NCBI RefSeq assembly: GCF_900102025.1 | Contig: NZ_FNAU01000011.1 | Coordinates: forward strand, 16,952 to 80,951 | DNA from: Actinobaculum suis | GTDB lineage: Bacteria; Actinomycetota; Actinomycetes; Actinomycetales; Actinomycetaceae | Direction of reading: 5' to 3' | Length of the DNA: 64,000 nucleotides | Shown here: positions 19,000-27,453 of the stretch, piece after piece | Layout of the letters: every line of letters begins with the position of its first letter | How positions within the stretch are numbered: the stretch's first letter is position 1 | Program-made: the position numbers and the translations under genes | Notes under the pieces: model-generated | Told to the model about the DNA's origin: nothing | The model's database searches: none | The model's input: the letters and a program-made list of their open reading frames with translations, nothing else

Positions 19000-20304
19000 G
19001 TGCAAATTTTCGGTGGCGAATTTTTCGCTCCCTTGGACGCCGCGTTTCTGCGTACGAACTCTGCAACCTGTGCGGATTCTGCACTCTGCGCGGACTTTAC
19101 ACCCCGCACGGACGCGGTGACCCACGCGGACCCGGCGCCGCGCACAGACCAGGTGCCCCACATAAACCCGACGCCCCACACAAATACGGCGCCGCGCACA
19201 AATCGCGGAATTGGTGTGGCGGGGGTGGCTTCGGGCCGGCAGGGCATTTCTCTGCTCGCACAGACCCTGCGGGATCTGGGTGTGCGCCGGGTGGGGATCG
19301 CCAGTTTTGCGTGCTGGACGATGGTCGAACCCTGGGAACTGGAAGGAATCGGAATAGATTTCCTGCCCGTGGGGGCCGATTTGCTCCCCTGCCCGCGTGC
19401 CCTTGCCGAGTATCCGGGGCCCGCCCATGCCCTGTTTTTTGCCACGGTTTTCGGGATCCAACCCGGCTCCGCACTGCGCCGCGAACTGGCGGCTTTTCGC
19501 TCCCGCGGCGGGGCCATTGCCCTCGACCTCACCCACGAAGCACTCACCCACAAACCGCTCATGTACGAAGCACTCACCCACGAAGTTCTCACGAGCGAAA
19601 CGTTCACCACCGCAGCACCACCCCACGAAGCACCCGCCCACGAAGTTCTCACGAGCGAAACACCTGCTCCGAAACAGCTCACGCACAAAGCTTTGCAGCC
19701 GCAGCTTCCTGATTATGCGGATTTTGCGGTGGCTTCTTTACGGAAGTGGTTACCGATTCCAGATGGCGCCTGGGTGGCCGGGCCGGGTATAACACAACCG
19801 CTTTCCCGGAGCTCGCACGACGCCGCCGTCACTTCCCGCACCTGGCAGCAAATCTGCACGGGGCAAGATTGCGGCGCGGAGGCCTTGGTAGATCAGGCGC
19901 TTACCCCAGCTCCACTGAGCGAGATCAGCCGTGGCATACTCCGCCGGTTGGATACGCGTGCGCTATTAGAGCGACGCCTGGAAAACAGCCGCGCCTTGCG
20001 CGCAGCTTTAAAGGCACGAATCGCGGAATTGGTAAATCCGGGGGCACGCGGCGCTTTGCGTTTTCTGGGAGATGGCCGGTTTGCTGTGGTTATAGATTTG
20101 CCGGTGCCGGCCACCAGAGCCTTGCAATATGCGCAAACGCTAGCCGCGCAGGGGGTTTATTCGCCGGCTTTTTGGCCGCCGGTGCGCAACTCGTTAGCGG
20201 ACACTTGGCCGGCAGTGCTGGCCTTGCCTATCGATCAGCGCTATACGCCGGCTGACATGCAAGTTTTAGCGCGCCGCGTGGTGCGCGCCCTGCATGATAG
20301 CTAG
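19000..20304 (+). CDS. PLP-dependent transferase-fold protein with repeat insertions
   Basis: Appears to be a fold-type I PLP protein related to DegT-like aminotransferases, but the match is partial. Support comes from SGRQGISLLAQTLRDLG, the LPxPCPRALAEYPG region, and VASLRKWLPIPDGAWV, where the lysine is placed like the PLP lysine of this group. Two stretches interrupt the fold. One is an N-terminal insert at about 22-70 built of repeated Asp/Thr/Pro words ending in the dispersed CGCGGAATTGGTG motif. The other is near 180-225, built of repeated THEALTHKP / HEVLTSET words. A further motif copy lies at 20019-20035 in frame. Start GTG 19000 has only a weak ribosome-binding site. Activity is doubtful; it could be a degrading or regulatory paralogue. 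Confidence 0.6.
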   Translation: MQIFGGEFFAPLDAAFLRTNSATCADSALCADFTPRTDAVTHADPAPRTDQVPHINPTPHTNTAPRTNRGIGVAGVASGRQGISLLAQTLRDLGVRRVGIASFACWTMVEPWELEGIGIDFLPVGADLLPCPRALAEYPGPAHALFFATVFGIQPGSALRRELAAFRSRGGAIALDLTHEALTHKPLMYEALTHEVLTSETFTTAAPPHEAPAHEVLTSETPAPKQLTHKALQPQLPDYADFAVASLRKWLPIPDGAWVAGPGITQPLSRSSHDAAVTSRTWQQICTGQDCGAEALVDQALTPAPLSEISRGILRRLDTRALLERRLENSRALRAALKARIAELVNPGARGALRFLGDGRFAVVIDLPVPATRALQYAQTLAAQGVYSPAFWPPVRNSLADTWPAVLALPIDQRYTPADMQVLARRVVRALHDS

Positions 20305-20347
20305 GCATCTCGGTTATATGCGCGCATGCGCCCTTGGCGCAATTGGG

Positions 20348-21163
20348 TTAGGCATAGTCGCCGCCGCGCCAGAGGCGGATGCTGCCGGCTTCCCGGGTGG
20401 CGGGCACGTCAATGATCCGCTGGTTTTTGGAGCCGCGGAAAGTTAGTTCGCGCACGAAAAGATTTTTGATGAATGGCCCATCTACCAGCACGTCTACCAG
20501 GGAAAGCAGTTCCTGTTTGTCTGGGGTTTCCCCTTCTGCCATTAACTGTTCGTAGGTGTAACCCGTCCAGCACCAAATGGTTTTGGTATTGCCAAAACGT
20601 TCCCGGAAAGCTTTGGCCAAAGGTAGCAGCACCGGAGTGTTGAGCATAGGCTCACCGCCCACGAAGGATATGCCAGCCACGTAACTGTGGGCGCAGTCTG
20701 CCAGGATGCGTGCTTCTAGTTCGGGCGTATAGGGCGTGCCGTAGCGGAAGTTTTGGGCCGCCTTGTTGTAGCAGCTGGGGCATTTGAAGGGGCAGCCGGA
20801 AACATAGAGCGCGCAACGCACTCCTTCCCCATCCACCATGACGAAGGGTTTGTAGTCCGCCACATAGCTTTGACTCATGCGCCGGCCATCCCAAGCCCCG
20901 GGCTGGCGCGGTTGGCGCACCCCGTGCTCGCTGGCAGCCTGGGCCGGGTGCACTACTTCCTCTTGGTGGGCGGCCGTTAAATCCGCCCGGTATTCAAAAG
21001 CGCTTTGGAGCTGCTTACCGCTATCAGAAACCGAAAGCCCGGGCCGTTCCCCCTGTGCGAATGCTTGTGCCGCACTGGAATACTGCCCGGCAGGCCGGGG
21101 CGCCCCGGAAGTTTCCGGGGCGCCCCCAGCGGCGTCGTCAATTAAATTCAAGTGCCGTGCCAC
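20348..21163 (-). CDS. nrdG: Anaerobic ribonucleotide reductase activase
   Basis: Radical-SAM enzyme that generates the glycyl radical on NrdD. The cluster-binding CxxxCxxC is SGCPFKCPSC (Cys124, 128, 131), followed by the SAM-binding FVGGEPM. The C-terminal region IWCWTGYTYEQLMAEG is typical. The frame opens with GTG 21163, two bases after the nrdD stop and behind GGAG. This gives a 95-residue Pro/Gln/Ala-rich N-terminal extension ending in AWDGRRMSQSYVADYKPF. Bifidobacterial NrdG proteins carry a similar WDGR-K/R-LS extension, so I keep the long start rather than ATG 20878. It is translationally coupled to nrdD. Confidence 0.93.
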   Translation of the reverse strand: MARHLNLIDDAAGGAPETSGAPRPAGQYSSAAQAFAQGERPGLSVSDSGKQLQSAFEYRADLTAAHQEEVVHPAQAASEHGVRQPRQPGAWDGRRMSQSYVADYKPFVMVDGEGVRCALYVSGCPFKCPSCYNKAAQNFRYGTPYTPELEARILADCAHSYVAGISFVGGEPMLNTPVLLPLAKAFRERFGNTKTIWCWTGYTYEQLMAEGETPDKQELLSLVDVLVDGPFIKNLFVRELTFRGSKNQRIIDVPATREAGSIRLWRGGDYA

Positions 21164-21165
21164 GG

Positions 21166-23373
21166 CTACTCCATGAGCTCCTGTGCTTCCGAAAGCGGGC
21201 CGTCCATGTGCTTGACGCGGTGCACGATTTCTTCGTGCCGGCCGTGAACCATTGGGCGCTTCTGCGGGTTACCCAGGTAACCGCAGGTCCGCTTCACCAC
21301 ATCGCAACGATCCGGATCATCATTGCCGCATTCGGGGCACTTGAAACCTTCTGCGGTAGGCGCGAATTCGCCGTTGTAACCGCATTCGTAGCACCTATCA
21401 ATCGGCGTATTCGTACCCAGGTAAGCCACCCGGTCGTAGGCATAGTCCCACACGGCTTCCAAAGCCTTGAGGTTATGCGTCAACTTCGGGTATTCGCAGT
21501 AGTGGATGAAACCACCGGCCGCGTACTGCGGGTAGTCCTTTTCGAAGTCGATCTTTTCGAAAGGCGTGATCTTCTTCCGCACGTCATAGTGGAAGGAGTT
21601 CGTGTAGTAATCCTTATCCGTAATATCGGGAATGGAACCGAACTTTTCCTTATCCATGGAGCAGAACCGGTTGGTCAACGATTCGGCCGGGGTGGAGTAG
21701 ACGGAGAACCAGTACGGGTACTCCTGCTTCCACTCATCTGCTTTCTCCTTGAGCGACTTCACAATATCGATCGTGAACTGCTTCGCCTCCGGGTTGTGTT
21801 CCCAAGCCGGCCCATAGAAAGCGGTAGCGGCTTCGTAGAGCCCGATGTAACCGATCGAAAGCGTGGCCCGCTGGTTACGGAAGAACTTGGTGACGTCTTG
21901 ATCGTCATCGGCCTCCCGAATTCCGAAAGCTCCGTGCCGGTACAGAATCGGCGCGTTATCTGCCACCGCTTCCTCGCACCGCTGCGCCCGGTAAACCAGT
22001 GCCTTCTTCACGATCTCCATGCGTTCGTTGAAGATCTTCCAGAAGTTTTCTTGGGAACCATTCGCCTCAATAGCAATACGCGGCACGTTCAAGGTAACGA
22101 CGCCGAGGTTCATCCGGCCCGCGTTCACCGCTTCGCCCGTGGAAGGATCCACCCACTTGGGCAGGAAGGAACGGCACCCCATGGGAGCCTTGTAATCACC
22201 TTCCAGCTCCACGAGCTTGTCATAGCTGAGCACGTCCGGGTACATGCGCTTGGCCGAACATTCCAGAGCCAGCTGCTTAATGTCATAGTTCGGGTCTTGC
22301 GGTTCCAGGTTCACGCCCCGGCGCAAACCGAATACCAGCTTCGGGAAGATCGCGGTGTGGTGATCGCGCCCAATCCCTTCGATCCGGATCTGCAAAATCG
22401 CCTTCTGAATTTCGCGTTCCAGCGGCTTGGTTCCCATCCCAAAACCGAGGGTCACGAACGGCGTTTGCCCATTCGAGGAATACAGGGTGTTGATCTCGTA
22501 TTCCAGCGACTGCATGGCGTCATAAATATCCTTGCGCGTCTTTTCCTGGGCGTATTCCACGCGGTTTTCTTCCGGCACCCAGCGGTTCGCGTCCGCCATG
22601 TGCTTTTCAAAGTTGATCTGCGCGTACGGGGCCAGCACTTCATCAATGCGATCCACCGAGCACCCGCCGTACTGGCTGGAAGCTACATTGGCAATAATCT
22701 GCGCGATTTGCGCCGTGGCAGTGTTGATCGACCGCGGCGATTCCACCCGTGCGTTACCGATCTGGAAGCCGTCTTTGAGCATGCCCTTGATGTCAATCAG
22801 GCAGCAATTGGTCATCGGCTGGAAGGGGTTGTAGTCCAGATCGTGGAAGTGAATATCGCCTTTGAGGTGAGCGTTGGCAACTTCCGGGGGCAGCATGTGC
22901 TTGAGCGCATAGGCCTTGGCTACCGAACCGGCGGTGAGATCACGCTGGGTGTTGAAAACTCCCGAATCCTTGTTCGCGTTCTCATTCACCACGTTCTTAT
23001 CGCGGCCGAGTAGCTTCTCCACGGCAACTTCCACGTCCATGGAACGTTCCCGCGCCTGATCACGATCATGCCGGTATTCGATGTATGCCCGGGCAACTTC
23101 CGGATACTCCGACTTCATGAGCACGTTTTCCACGTGGTCCTGGATGGTCGGAATGTCCAGTTCGCCACCGCCCAAGGAGGCGACGACGGCGCGCGTAGCT
23201 TCTTCCTGGAAGGTCACGTTTTCTACGCCTTGCGAATTCATCGCCTTACCGATGGCGCGATAAATCTTCGCGGCATCGAATTCGACAACGCGCCCATCCC
23301 GCTTGCGCACGCTCCCGCTCTGCTGCGTGAGTTTCGCCGGGTCTTCCACCATTCTCCGCTCTGTCACTGACAT
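21166..23373 (-). CDS. nrdD: Anaerobic ribonucleoside-triphosphate reductase
   Basis: Class III reductase making dNTPs without oxygen. The N-terminal ATP-cone begins at about residue 20 (VRKRDGRVVEFDAAKIYRA). The C-terminal zinc site is CYECGYNGEF plus CPECGND, and the glycyl-radical loop is RTCGYLGN near residue 710, followed by the family C-terminus. Length (735) is normal. The gene has a pair of NrdR-like boxes 150-200 bases upstream and is coupled to nrdG. It supplies deoxynucleotides during anaerobic growth; no class I reductase is in the window. Confidence 0.97.
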   Translation of the reverse strand: MSVTERRMVEDPAKLTQQSGSVRKRDGRVVEFDAAKIYRAIGKAMNSQGVENVTFQEEATRAVVASLGGGELDIPTIQDHVENVLMKSEYPEVARAYIEYRHDRDQARERSMDVEVAVEKLLGRDKNVVNENANKDSGVFNTQRDLTAGSVAKAYALKHMLPPEVANAHLKGDIHFHDLDYNPFQPMTNCCLIDIKGMLKDGFQIGNARVESPRSINTATAQIAQIIANVASSQYGGCSVDRIDEVLAPYAQINFEKHMADANRWVPEENRVEYAQEKTRKDIYDAMQSLEYEINTLYSSNGQTPFVTLGFGMGTKPLEREIQKAILQIRIEGIGRDHHTAIFPKLVFGLRRGVNLEPQDPNYDIKQLALECSAKRMYPDVLSYDKLVELEGDYKAPMGCRSFLPKWVDPSTGEAVNAGRMNLGVVTLNVPRIAIEANGSQENFWKIFNERMEIVKKALVYRAQRCEEAVADNAPILYRHGAFGIREADDDQDVTKFFRNQRATLSIGYIGLYEAATAFYGPAWEHNPEAKQFTIDIVKSLKEKADEWKQEYPYWFSVYSTPAESLTNRFCSMDKEKFGSIPDITDKDYYTNSFHYDVRKKITPFEKIDFEKDYPQYAAGGFIHYCEYPKLTHNLKALEAVWDYAYDRVAYLGTNTPIDRCYECGYNGEFAPTAEGFKCPECGNDDPDRCDVVKRTCGYLGNPQKRPMVHGRHEEIVHRVKHMDGPLSEAQELME

Positions 23374-23524
23374 GCGATCTCCAACCCCTTAAACTCTTAC
23401 CTACTCCCCGCTTGGCGGCACCACCCGCGGGGCAAAACTATTCGTACTTGGGTGCGACATACGGTTTCTAACGCATCCCACACGCCCGAAGTAAAGCGTT
23501 AGCAACATTCTGGTAACGCCCAAT

Positions 23525-23572
23525 TGACTACATATTGTGGTCGATCCTCCGCGTGAACACAAGATAGCGTAG
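23525..23572 (-). promoter_or_regulatory. Pair of NrdR-like boxes
   Basis: Read on the minus strand, CCACAATATGTAGTCA (23525-23540) and CTACGCTATCTTGTGT (23557-23572) each match 12 of 16 positions of the NrdR consensus ACACwATATmTwGTGT. Their centres are 32 bp apart, about three helical turns, the spacing expected of NrdR box pairs. They lie upstream of nrdD. The rest of the 23374-23787 gap shows no gene. Confidence 0.75.
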
Positions 23573-23787
23573 CGCAGAGAAATGACAAAGGTGTAACTTC
23601 ATTGCGTTACCGGCGTGCCCGGCGCGTCGCCACGCACTCCCCCGCGGCCATGCCAATGTTTGCGCGGAAAGAGCGACTACTGCCAAAAAACTTCGGCGTC
23701 GTCATAAAAACACCAGCAGCCAAACTGTGCCATTACGCACAATAAGACCGCTAGCCAGTTTGCTCCCTTTTAGTGAGCTTTCCAGGT

Positions 23788-25191
23788 TTACCGGGCTTTG
23801 CCGCGCGCAGCTTCCACAGTTTCGCCGCGGCTGGCAGGTTGCGGAGCCAGGCGGTAGAGAATCGTTAGCCCCAGGCCTACCGCTGCCAAGATCATGCACA
23901 CGATCAGCGCGCCGGTGAAATCTCCGCCGGCGGTGGCGGCCATGCTCGCACCCCACCGCGGGGCCAAGAAGCTTGCCAAGCAGAAGGCGATGAAAACGAT
24001 ACCGTAGTTGACGCCGTTAAATTTAGGGCCGAAGTTTTCCACGGTGAGCGGGGCGAAGAGGCTCATAATCCCGCCGAAAGCGCAGGAAATGATCACCACG
24101 CCCACTGGGGACACCCAGGTACCGGTACCAAATGCGAGGATCGCGAGCGCGAGCACCCCCAGGCTGAAAACCGCGGCGAGAGTATTGATAATGCCCCAGC
24201 GGTCGGCGATACTGCCCCACACAATCCGGGCCGCGGCATTGCAACCGGCGAAGAGCGAAACGTAGAGCGCGGCGGTGGCTGGCGCCAGGCCAAACATGTT
24301 TTGCCCAATGCTCGCCAGGCTAGACATAATCACCGCACCAAAGCATCCACCCAGGAAGAACATGCCGGCAATAATCCAGAACCTGGCCGTGCGCAGTATT
24401 TCCCGCCACTGCAAATTTTGCGGGGCGCTCGCTCTGGCGCTCGCCCTGGCTCTCGCCTTGGCGCTCCCCCTGTTGGCGGCAGGGTTTTTAGCGGCCGGTT
24501 TTTGGGCGGCCTTACCTTCCACATTCTTAGCCGCAGCCTTTGCCGGCCCGGTGTAACCGGCGGGTACGTATCCGGCCGGGCAGGAACGTACGAGGAAAAG
24601 AGCTGCCCCGAGGTTTAGCACCGCAAATGCCAGGCCTAGGGCAATGAAGGTGGCCGAAACTCCCATCTTCGCGATGAGGCTCACGGCAAGCGGGGCCACC
24701 AAAACCGCGCCCAGACCCATGCCGGCAGTAATCAGCCCGGATACTTGCCCGCGCCGATCCGGGAAATAACGCATGGTATTGGTGAGCGCCGAAGAATAGA
24801 GCAAACCTTGGCCGGTACCCGTAACGAGTCCGTAGCCGAGTACAAAGAGCGGCAAGTTCGGGGCCAGCCCGGCCACAATATGCCCCAGTCCGAACAGGCC
24901 GCCACCGATGAGCATCAGCGTGCGGGCATAGCCGGCGTCGAGCCACTTGCCGGAAAGGATCATAACCACCGGAACCAACAGGGAAGTAAAACCGAAGGCG
25001 AGCATAACGTCTGGCAATGCCCACCCCTGCGTGGCGGAAACCGGCGGTGCGAACACGGAGAAGGCCTGCAATGCCCCGGTGGTCAGCATCATGAGAACGG
25101 TACCCACGAGCACCGCCCAACGGTTGCCAGCCAGCGCCGCAGTGCCTTCTTTCCGCCCTCCGGCTGTTACTAGAGTCGAGGCTTTGTTCAT
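23788..25191 (-). CDS. OFA-family MFS transporter, possibly phase-variable
   Basis: Twelve-helix oxalate/formate antiporter-family transporter of 467 residues when started at ATG 25191. The family stretch reads GTGQGLLYSSALTNTMRYF then PDRRGQVSG. The central cytoplasmic loop (about 225-265) is expanded with Lys/Ala/Arg-rich low complexity, its end encoded by repeated CTCGCC(C/T)TGG-like hexamers. An 11-base G tract lies at -6 to -16 from the ATG, where the ribosome-binding site should be. The frame stays open upstream to 25347, but that part reads as non-membrane, Cys-rich and unconvincing. It is related to, but clearly diverged from, the OFA genes near 11.7, 13.6 and 50.7 kb. Confidence 0.87.
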   Translation of the reverse strand: MNKASTLVTAGGRKEGTAALAGNRWAVLVGTVLMMLTTGALQAFSVFAPPVSATQGWALPDVMLAFGFTSLLVPVVMILSGKWLDAGYARTLMLIGGGLFGLGHIVAGLAPNLPLFVLGYGLVTGTGQGLLYSSALTNTMRYFPDRRGQVSGLITAGMGLGAVLVAPLAVSLIAKMGVSATFIALGLAFAVLNLGAALFLVRSCPAGYVPAGYTGPAKAAAKNVEGKAAQKPAAKNPAANRGSAKARARASARASAPQNLQWREILRTARFWIIAGMFFLGGCFGAVIMSSLASIGQNMFGLAPATAALYVSLFAGCNAAARIVWGSIADRWGIINTLAAVFSLGVLALAILAFGTGTWVSPVGVVIISCAFGGIMSLFAPLTVENFGPKFNGVNYGIVFIAFCLASFLAPRWGASMAATAGGDFTGALIVCMILAAVGLGLTILYRLAPQPASRGETVEAARGKAR

Positions 25192-25196
25192 AACTT

Positions 25197-25207
25197 CCCC
25201 CCCCCCC
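25197..25207 (-). promoter_or_regulatory. G11 homopolymer at ribosome-binding site
   Basis: Eleven consecutive C on the plus strand (G on the coding strand), five bases before the OFA transporter ATG. It occupies the Shine-Dalgarno position; slippage would change spacing and so translation. Confidence 0.7.
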
Positions 25208-25417
25208 TTTGAACTCGCACAATTCGGATAGCAATGGGTCCCAAGGTACAAAACCGGGCAGTTACTTCCTAGTAGGCACCTCTCTGTTTTTAACTTGCAT
25301 TTTGGCCGGCGCTGTGAATTTGGCGCGGCCGGTGGGCTTGTGTGCAAATGCGCGAGACTGGGACGGCCGAAATAAGCAGATCATTGATAGCGTTGATGCG
25401 AACAAGATTGGGGAGAC

Positions 25418-26299
25418 ATGCCGAAAGTAGAAGAAACTGCGGTCATATTTGAAGGTGGGGCGTTTCGGGCTGTGGCCACGGCGCCCGTCGTCGAAAAGCT
25501 AATTGCGCTGGGCATTGAGTTTCCGTACGCGGCGGGTATTTCCGCGGGAGCCACGCATACCGCAAACTATATTTCCAAGGATGCGGGCCGCTCGCGTGCC
25601 TCGTTCATTAACCTAGCTGCCGACAAGCGTGCCGGTTCCTGGCAGAGTTTCTTACAGGGACGCGGGCTTTTTGATTCCGAGTACATCTACCACCATACTT
25701 CCGCGCCGGGCGAGCTCCTGCCTTTTGACTATCCGGCGTTGGAAAACTCTTCGCAGGACTACCGCATCCTGGCTTTCCGCATTGCCGACGGGCAAACCGT
25801 GGCCTGGGGGCGCGAGGATGTGCATTCGAAAGAAGATTTTTTGGTGCGGGTGCAAGCTTCTTCTTCGATGCCCGGGCTGATGCCTTTCACAGCGGTTGAT
25901 GGGGAGTTTTATGCCGACGGCGGGATCGGGGCCACGGGCGGGATTGCCATCGATGCGGCGGAAGCGGACGGGTATGAGAATTTCTTCGTGGTGATGACGC
26001 GCAGCCGGGACTACGTGAAAACTTCCAACCCGGTTTCCGATCACCTCATGCGCACGCTATTCCGCAACGCTCCCAAGGTGGCCGAAGCGATTGTGGAACG
26101 GCCCGAACGTTACAACCGCACGCGGGAACACCTGTTTGAACTTGAACGCCAAGGGCGGGCCTATCTTTACTTCCCCGAACATGCACTTCCGGCCAACCGG
26201 GAACGCGATCCGGAAAAGCTCACCGTCGCCTATGAAGCTGCACAGGCCCAGGTAGAAGCCGAATACCCGCGCTGGCTGCGTTTCTTGGAACTGGACTGA
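25418..26299 (+). CDS. Patatin-like phospholipase
   Basis: A 293-residue predicted acyl hydrolase of the bacterial patatin (YjjU/RssA-like) group. The oxyanion segment is FEGGAFRAVATAPV near 10-23, the nucleophile motif GISAGA near 42, and the catalytic aspartate sits in YADGGIGATGG near 165, making the Ser-Asp dyad. No signal peptide or membrane helix is seen, so it probably acts on membrane lipids from the cytoplasm. ATG 25418 follows GGGGAGAC. It is divergent from the OFA transporter and shares its upstream region with the G tract. Physiological substrate unknown. Confidence 0.9.
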   Translation: MPKVEETAVIFEGGAFRAVATAPVVEKLIALGIEFPYAAGISAGATHTANYISKDAGRSRASFINLAADKRAGSWQSFLQGRGLFDSEYIYHHTSAPGELLPFDYPALENSSQDYRILAFRIADGQTVAWGREDVHSKEDFLVRVQASSSMPGLMPFTAVDGEFYADGGIGATGGIAIDAAEADGYENFFVVMTRSRDYVKTSNPVSDHLMRTLFRNAPKVAEAIVERPERYNRTREHLFELERQGRAYLYFPEHALPANRERDPEKLTVAYEAAQAQVEAEYPRWLRFLELD

Positions 26300-26382
26300 A
26301 TTTGAAATGTGCCCGACGGCTCACATCTAAAAACTCGCCAAAACTGCCTGTTATCGGTTATCCTATTGGGGCGCTAATGCGT

Positions 26383-26467
26383 GGAGGATTCGCCTAGTGG
26401 CCTATGGCGCTCGCCTGGAACGCGGGTTGGGTTAACGCCCTCGGGGGTTCGAATCCCCCATCCTCCG
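26383..26467 (+). tRNA. tRNA-Ser (anticodon GGA)
   Basis: A complete cloverleaf: acceptor arms GGAGGAT and ATCCTCC, D-arm with TAGTGG, anticodon stem CTCGC/GCGGG with loop CTGGAAC (anticodon GGA, serine), the long class II variable arm (TTGGGTTAACGCCCT), and T arm GGGGGTTCGAATCCCCC. The discriminator is G; CCA is not encoded. It is followed directly by a terminator and lies at the left border of a repeat-flanked island. Confidence 0.96.
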
Positions 26468-26520
26468 CAGTAAGCCGCTCCTAGAATTTCTGGGAGCGGC
26501 TTTTTCATGCGGTTTACGGC
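26463..26520. repeat. Left 58-bp direct repeat at tRNA-Ser 3' end (candidate attL)
   Basis: Begins in the last bases of the tRNA gene (CTCCGCAGT), covers the terminator, and ends GCGGTTTACGGC. It matches 30236-30293 at 54 of 58 positions in the same orientation. Confidence 0.75.
26473..26505 (+). terminator. Terminator of tRNA-Ser
   Basis: AGCCGCTCC pairs with GGAGCGGCT across an 11-base loop, followed by a run of five T. Confidence 0.9.
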
Positions 26521-27045
26521 GAGACAGCGCGGGAAACTTGGGTCAGTCATCCAATTCGCGAATATGCTTCCATATTGCTCTATGCACTCCTGTGTACATA
26601 GTGAGGGATACGTCCAGGGACACACGCAAGGGATACAAAATTCGAACACCCCTCCCACCAAAAGGTTATGACCCTATTTTTATTGGAGCGCCAGGCGGAG
26701 CAATGGTCCAAATATGGTTGCCAGCTAAGAACCTTACCCAGGCCTTAACAAAGGCTATCGCACTATTAGAGCCCCGCGTGCCCATGGTCGGGCTATCAGC
26801 GTTGTCTAAAGCCATTGCTGACGCGGGCTAGCCCATGCCCACCAACAAGGGCTCAGGCCCCGATTTATGTTAATAAGACAAATCGATGTTTTACGTATAG
26901 AAGGCGTTCCCTTTGGTTTTGCGGCAAAAGTGCCGGCGAGGAGATGATTAACCTCGCCGGCACTTTCGTAGTAACTATCATACAATCTCTTGTTACGAGT
27001 TTTTATACATGCAGCATTCCGCAAACGGCACTTACCTTATGAGGA
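26521..27045. other. Island left part, no convincing gene
   Basis: Noticeably less G+C-rich than the flanks. One open frame (26538-26831, plus) whose last 43 codons from ATG 26703 have a plausible amphipathic composition (MVQIWLPAKNLTQALTKA) ends just before the hairpin at 26927. It lacks a good ribosome-binding site, so I do not call it a gene. Confidence 0.35.
26927..26966. terminator. Bidirectional terminator-like hairpin
   Basis: Perfect 15-bp inverted repeat, AAAGTGCCGGCGAGG and its complement, with a 10-base loop and short A/T runs on both sides. It would terminate transcription of the leftward gene pair at 27046-27882. Confidence 0.85.
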
Positions 27046-27450
27046 CTACTCAGTGGGAGTAGCTTCGGAGAGCAGCATCTTGGTGGTAGTGAAATGGGTC
27101 GCCCACGTTTTCCCGACCCCAAGTCTTACAGCCTCTTGTAAGTAATTCGAAACTACATCGAAGTGTCCGGTAGTGGGGTAGTGGATCCCGCGCATACCGT
27201 GCGATTCCGGGATCAGCAATTCTCCGCGTTCCCATTTGCCGCCGAAGGCTCGTCTCAATCCTTCACCCAAAAACATGGTGTATTTTTCTTGCACCCATGC
27301 CGATGCTGGATCTTGAGTTTGCAAGAATAGCTTCTCGCACTCGTGCAAAGAGCTCGTGGACCAGGGTGAATCGTGGTCCGCACCGGGGATTACGTACTTA
27401 AAATCTCCCGAGTCTATAAACGTTTGAGCTATGTTAGCGAACTGTTCCAT
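27046..27450 (-). CDS. Hypothetical cytoplasmic protein, partner of secreted protein
   Basis: Not recognised. A 134-residue soluble protein without signal peptide or membrane helix. Composition is ordinary and it has a conserved-looking centre (GKWERGELLIPESHGMRG, then IHYPTTGHFDVVSNYLQ) rich in aromatic and histidine residues. Its ATG lies three bases after the stop of the upstream secreted-protein gene and its ribosome-binding site (ACGAGG) overlaps that gene's end, so the two are translationally coupled. Such a secreted/cytoplasmic pair is compatible with an effector and its immunity or chaperone protein, but nothing in the sequence proves this. Confidence 0.65.
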   Translation of the reverse strand: MEQFANIAQTFIDSGDFKYVIPGADHDSPWSTSSLHECEKLFLQTQDPASAWVQEKYTMFLGEGLRRAFGGKWERGELLIPESHGMRGIHYPTTGHFDVVSNYLQEAVRLGVGKTWATHFTTTKMLLSEATPTE

Positions 27451-27453
27451 GTT

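Noticed and set aside
21055..23013. Long plus-strand open frame opposite nrdD/nrdG
   Set aside because: It lies fully antisense to two unmistakable genes and has no domain signature.
26374..26661. Minus-strand frame containing GGWGIRTPEG
   Set aside because: This peptide is the well-known false translation across a tRNA-Ser gene.
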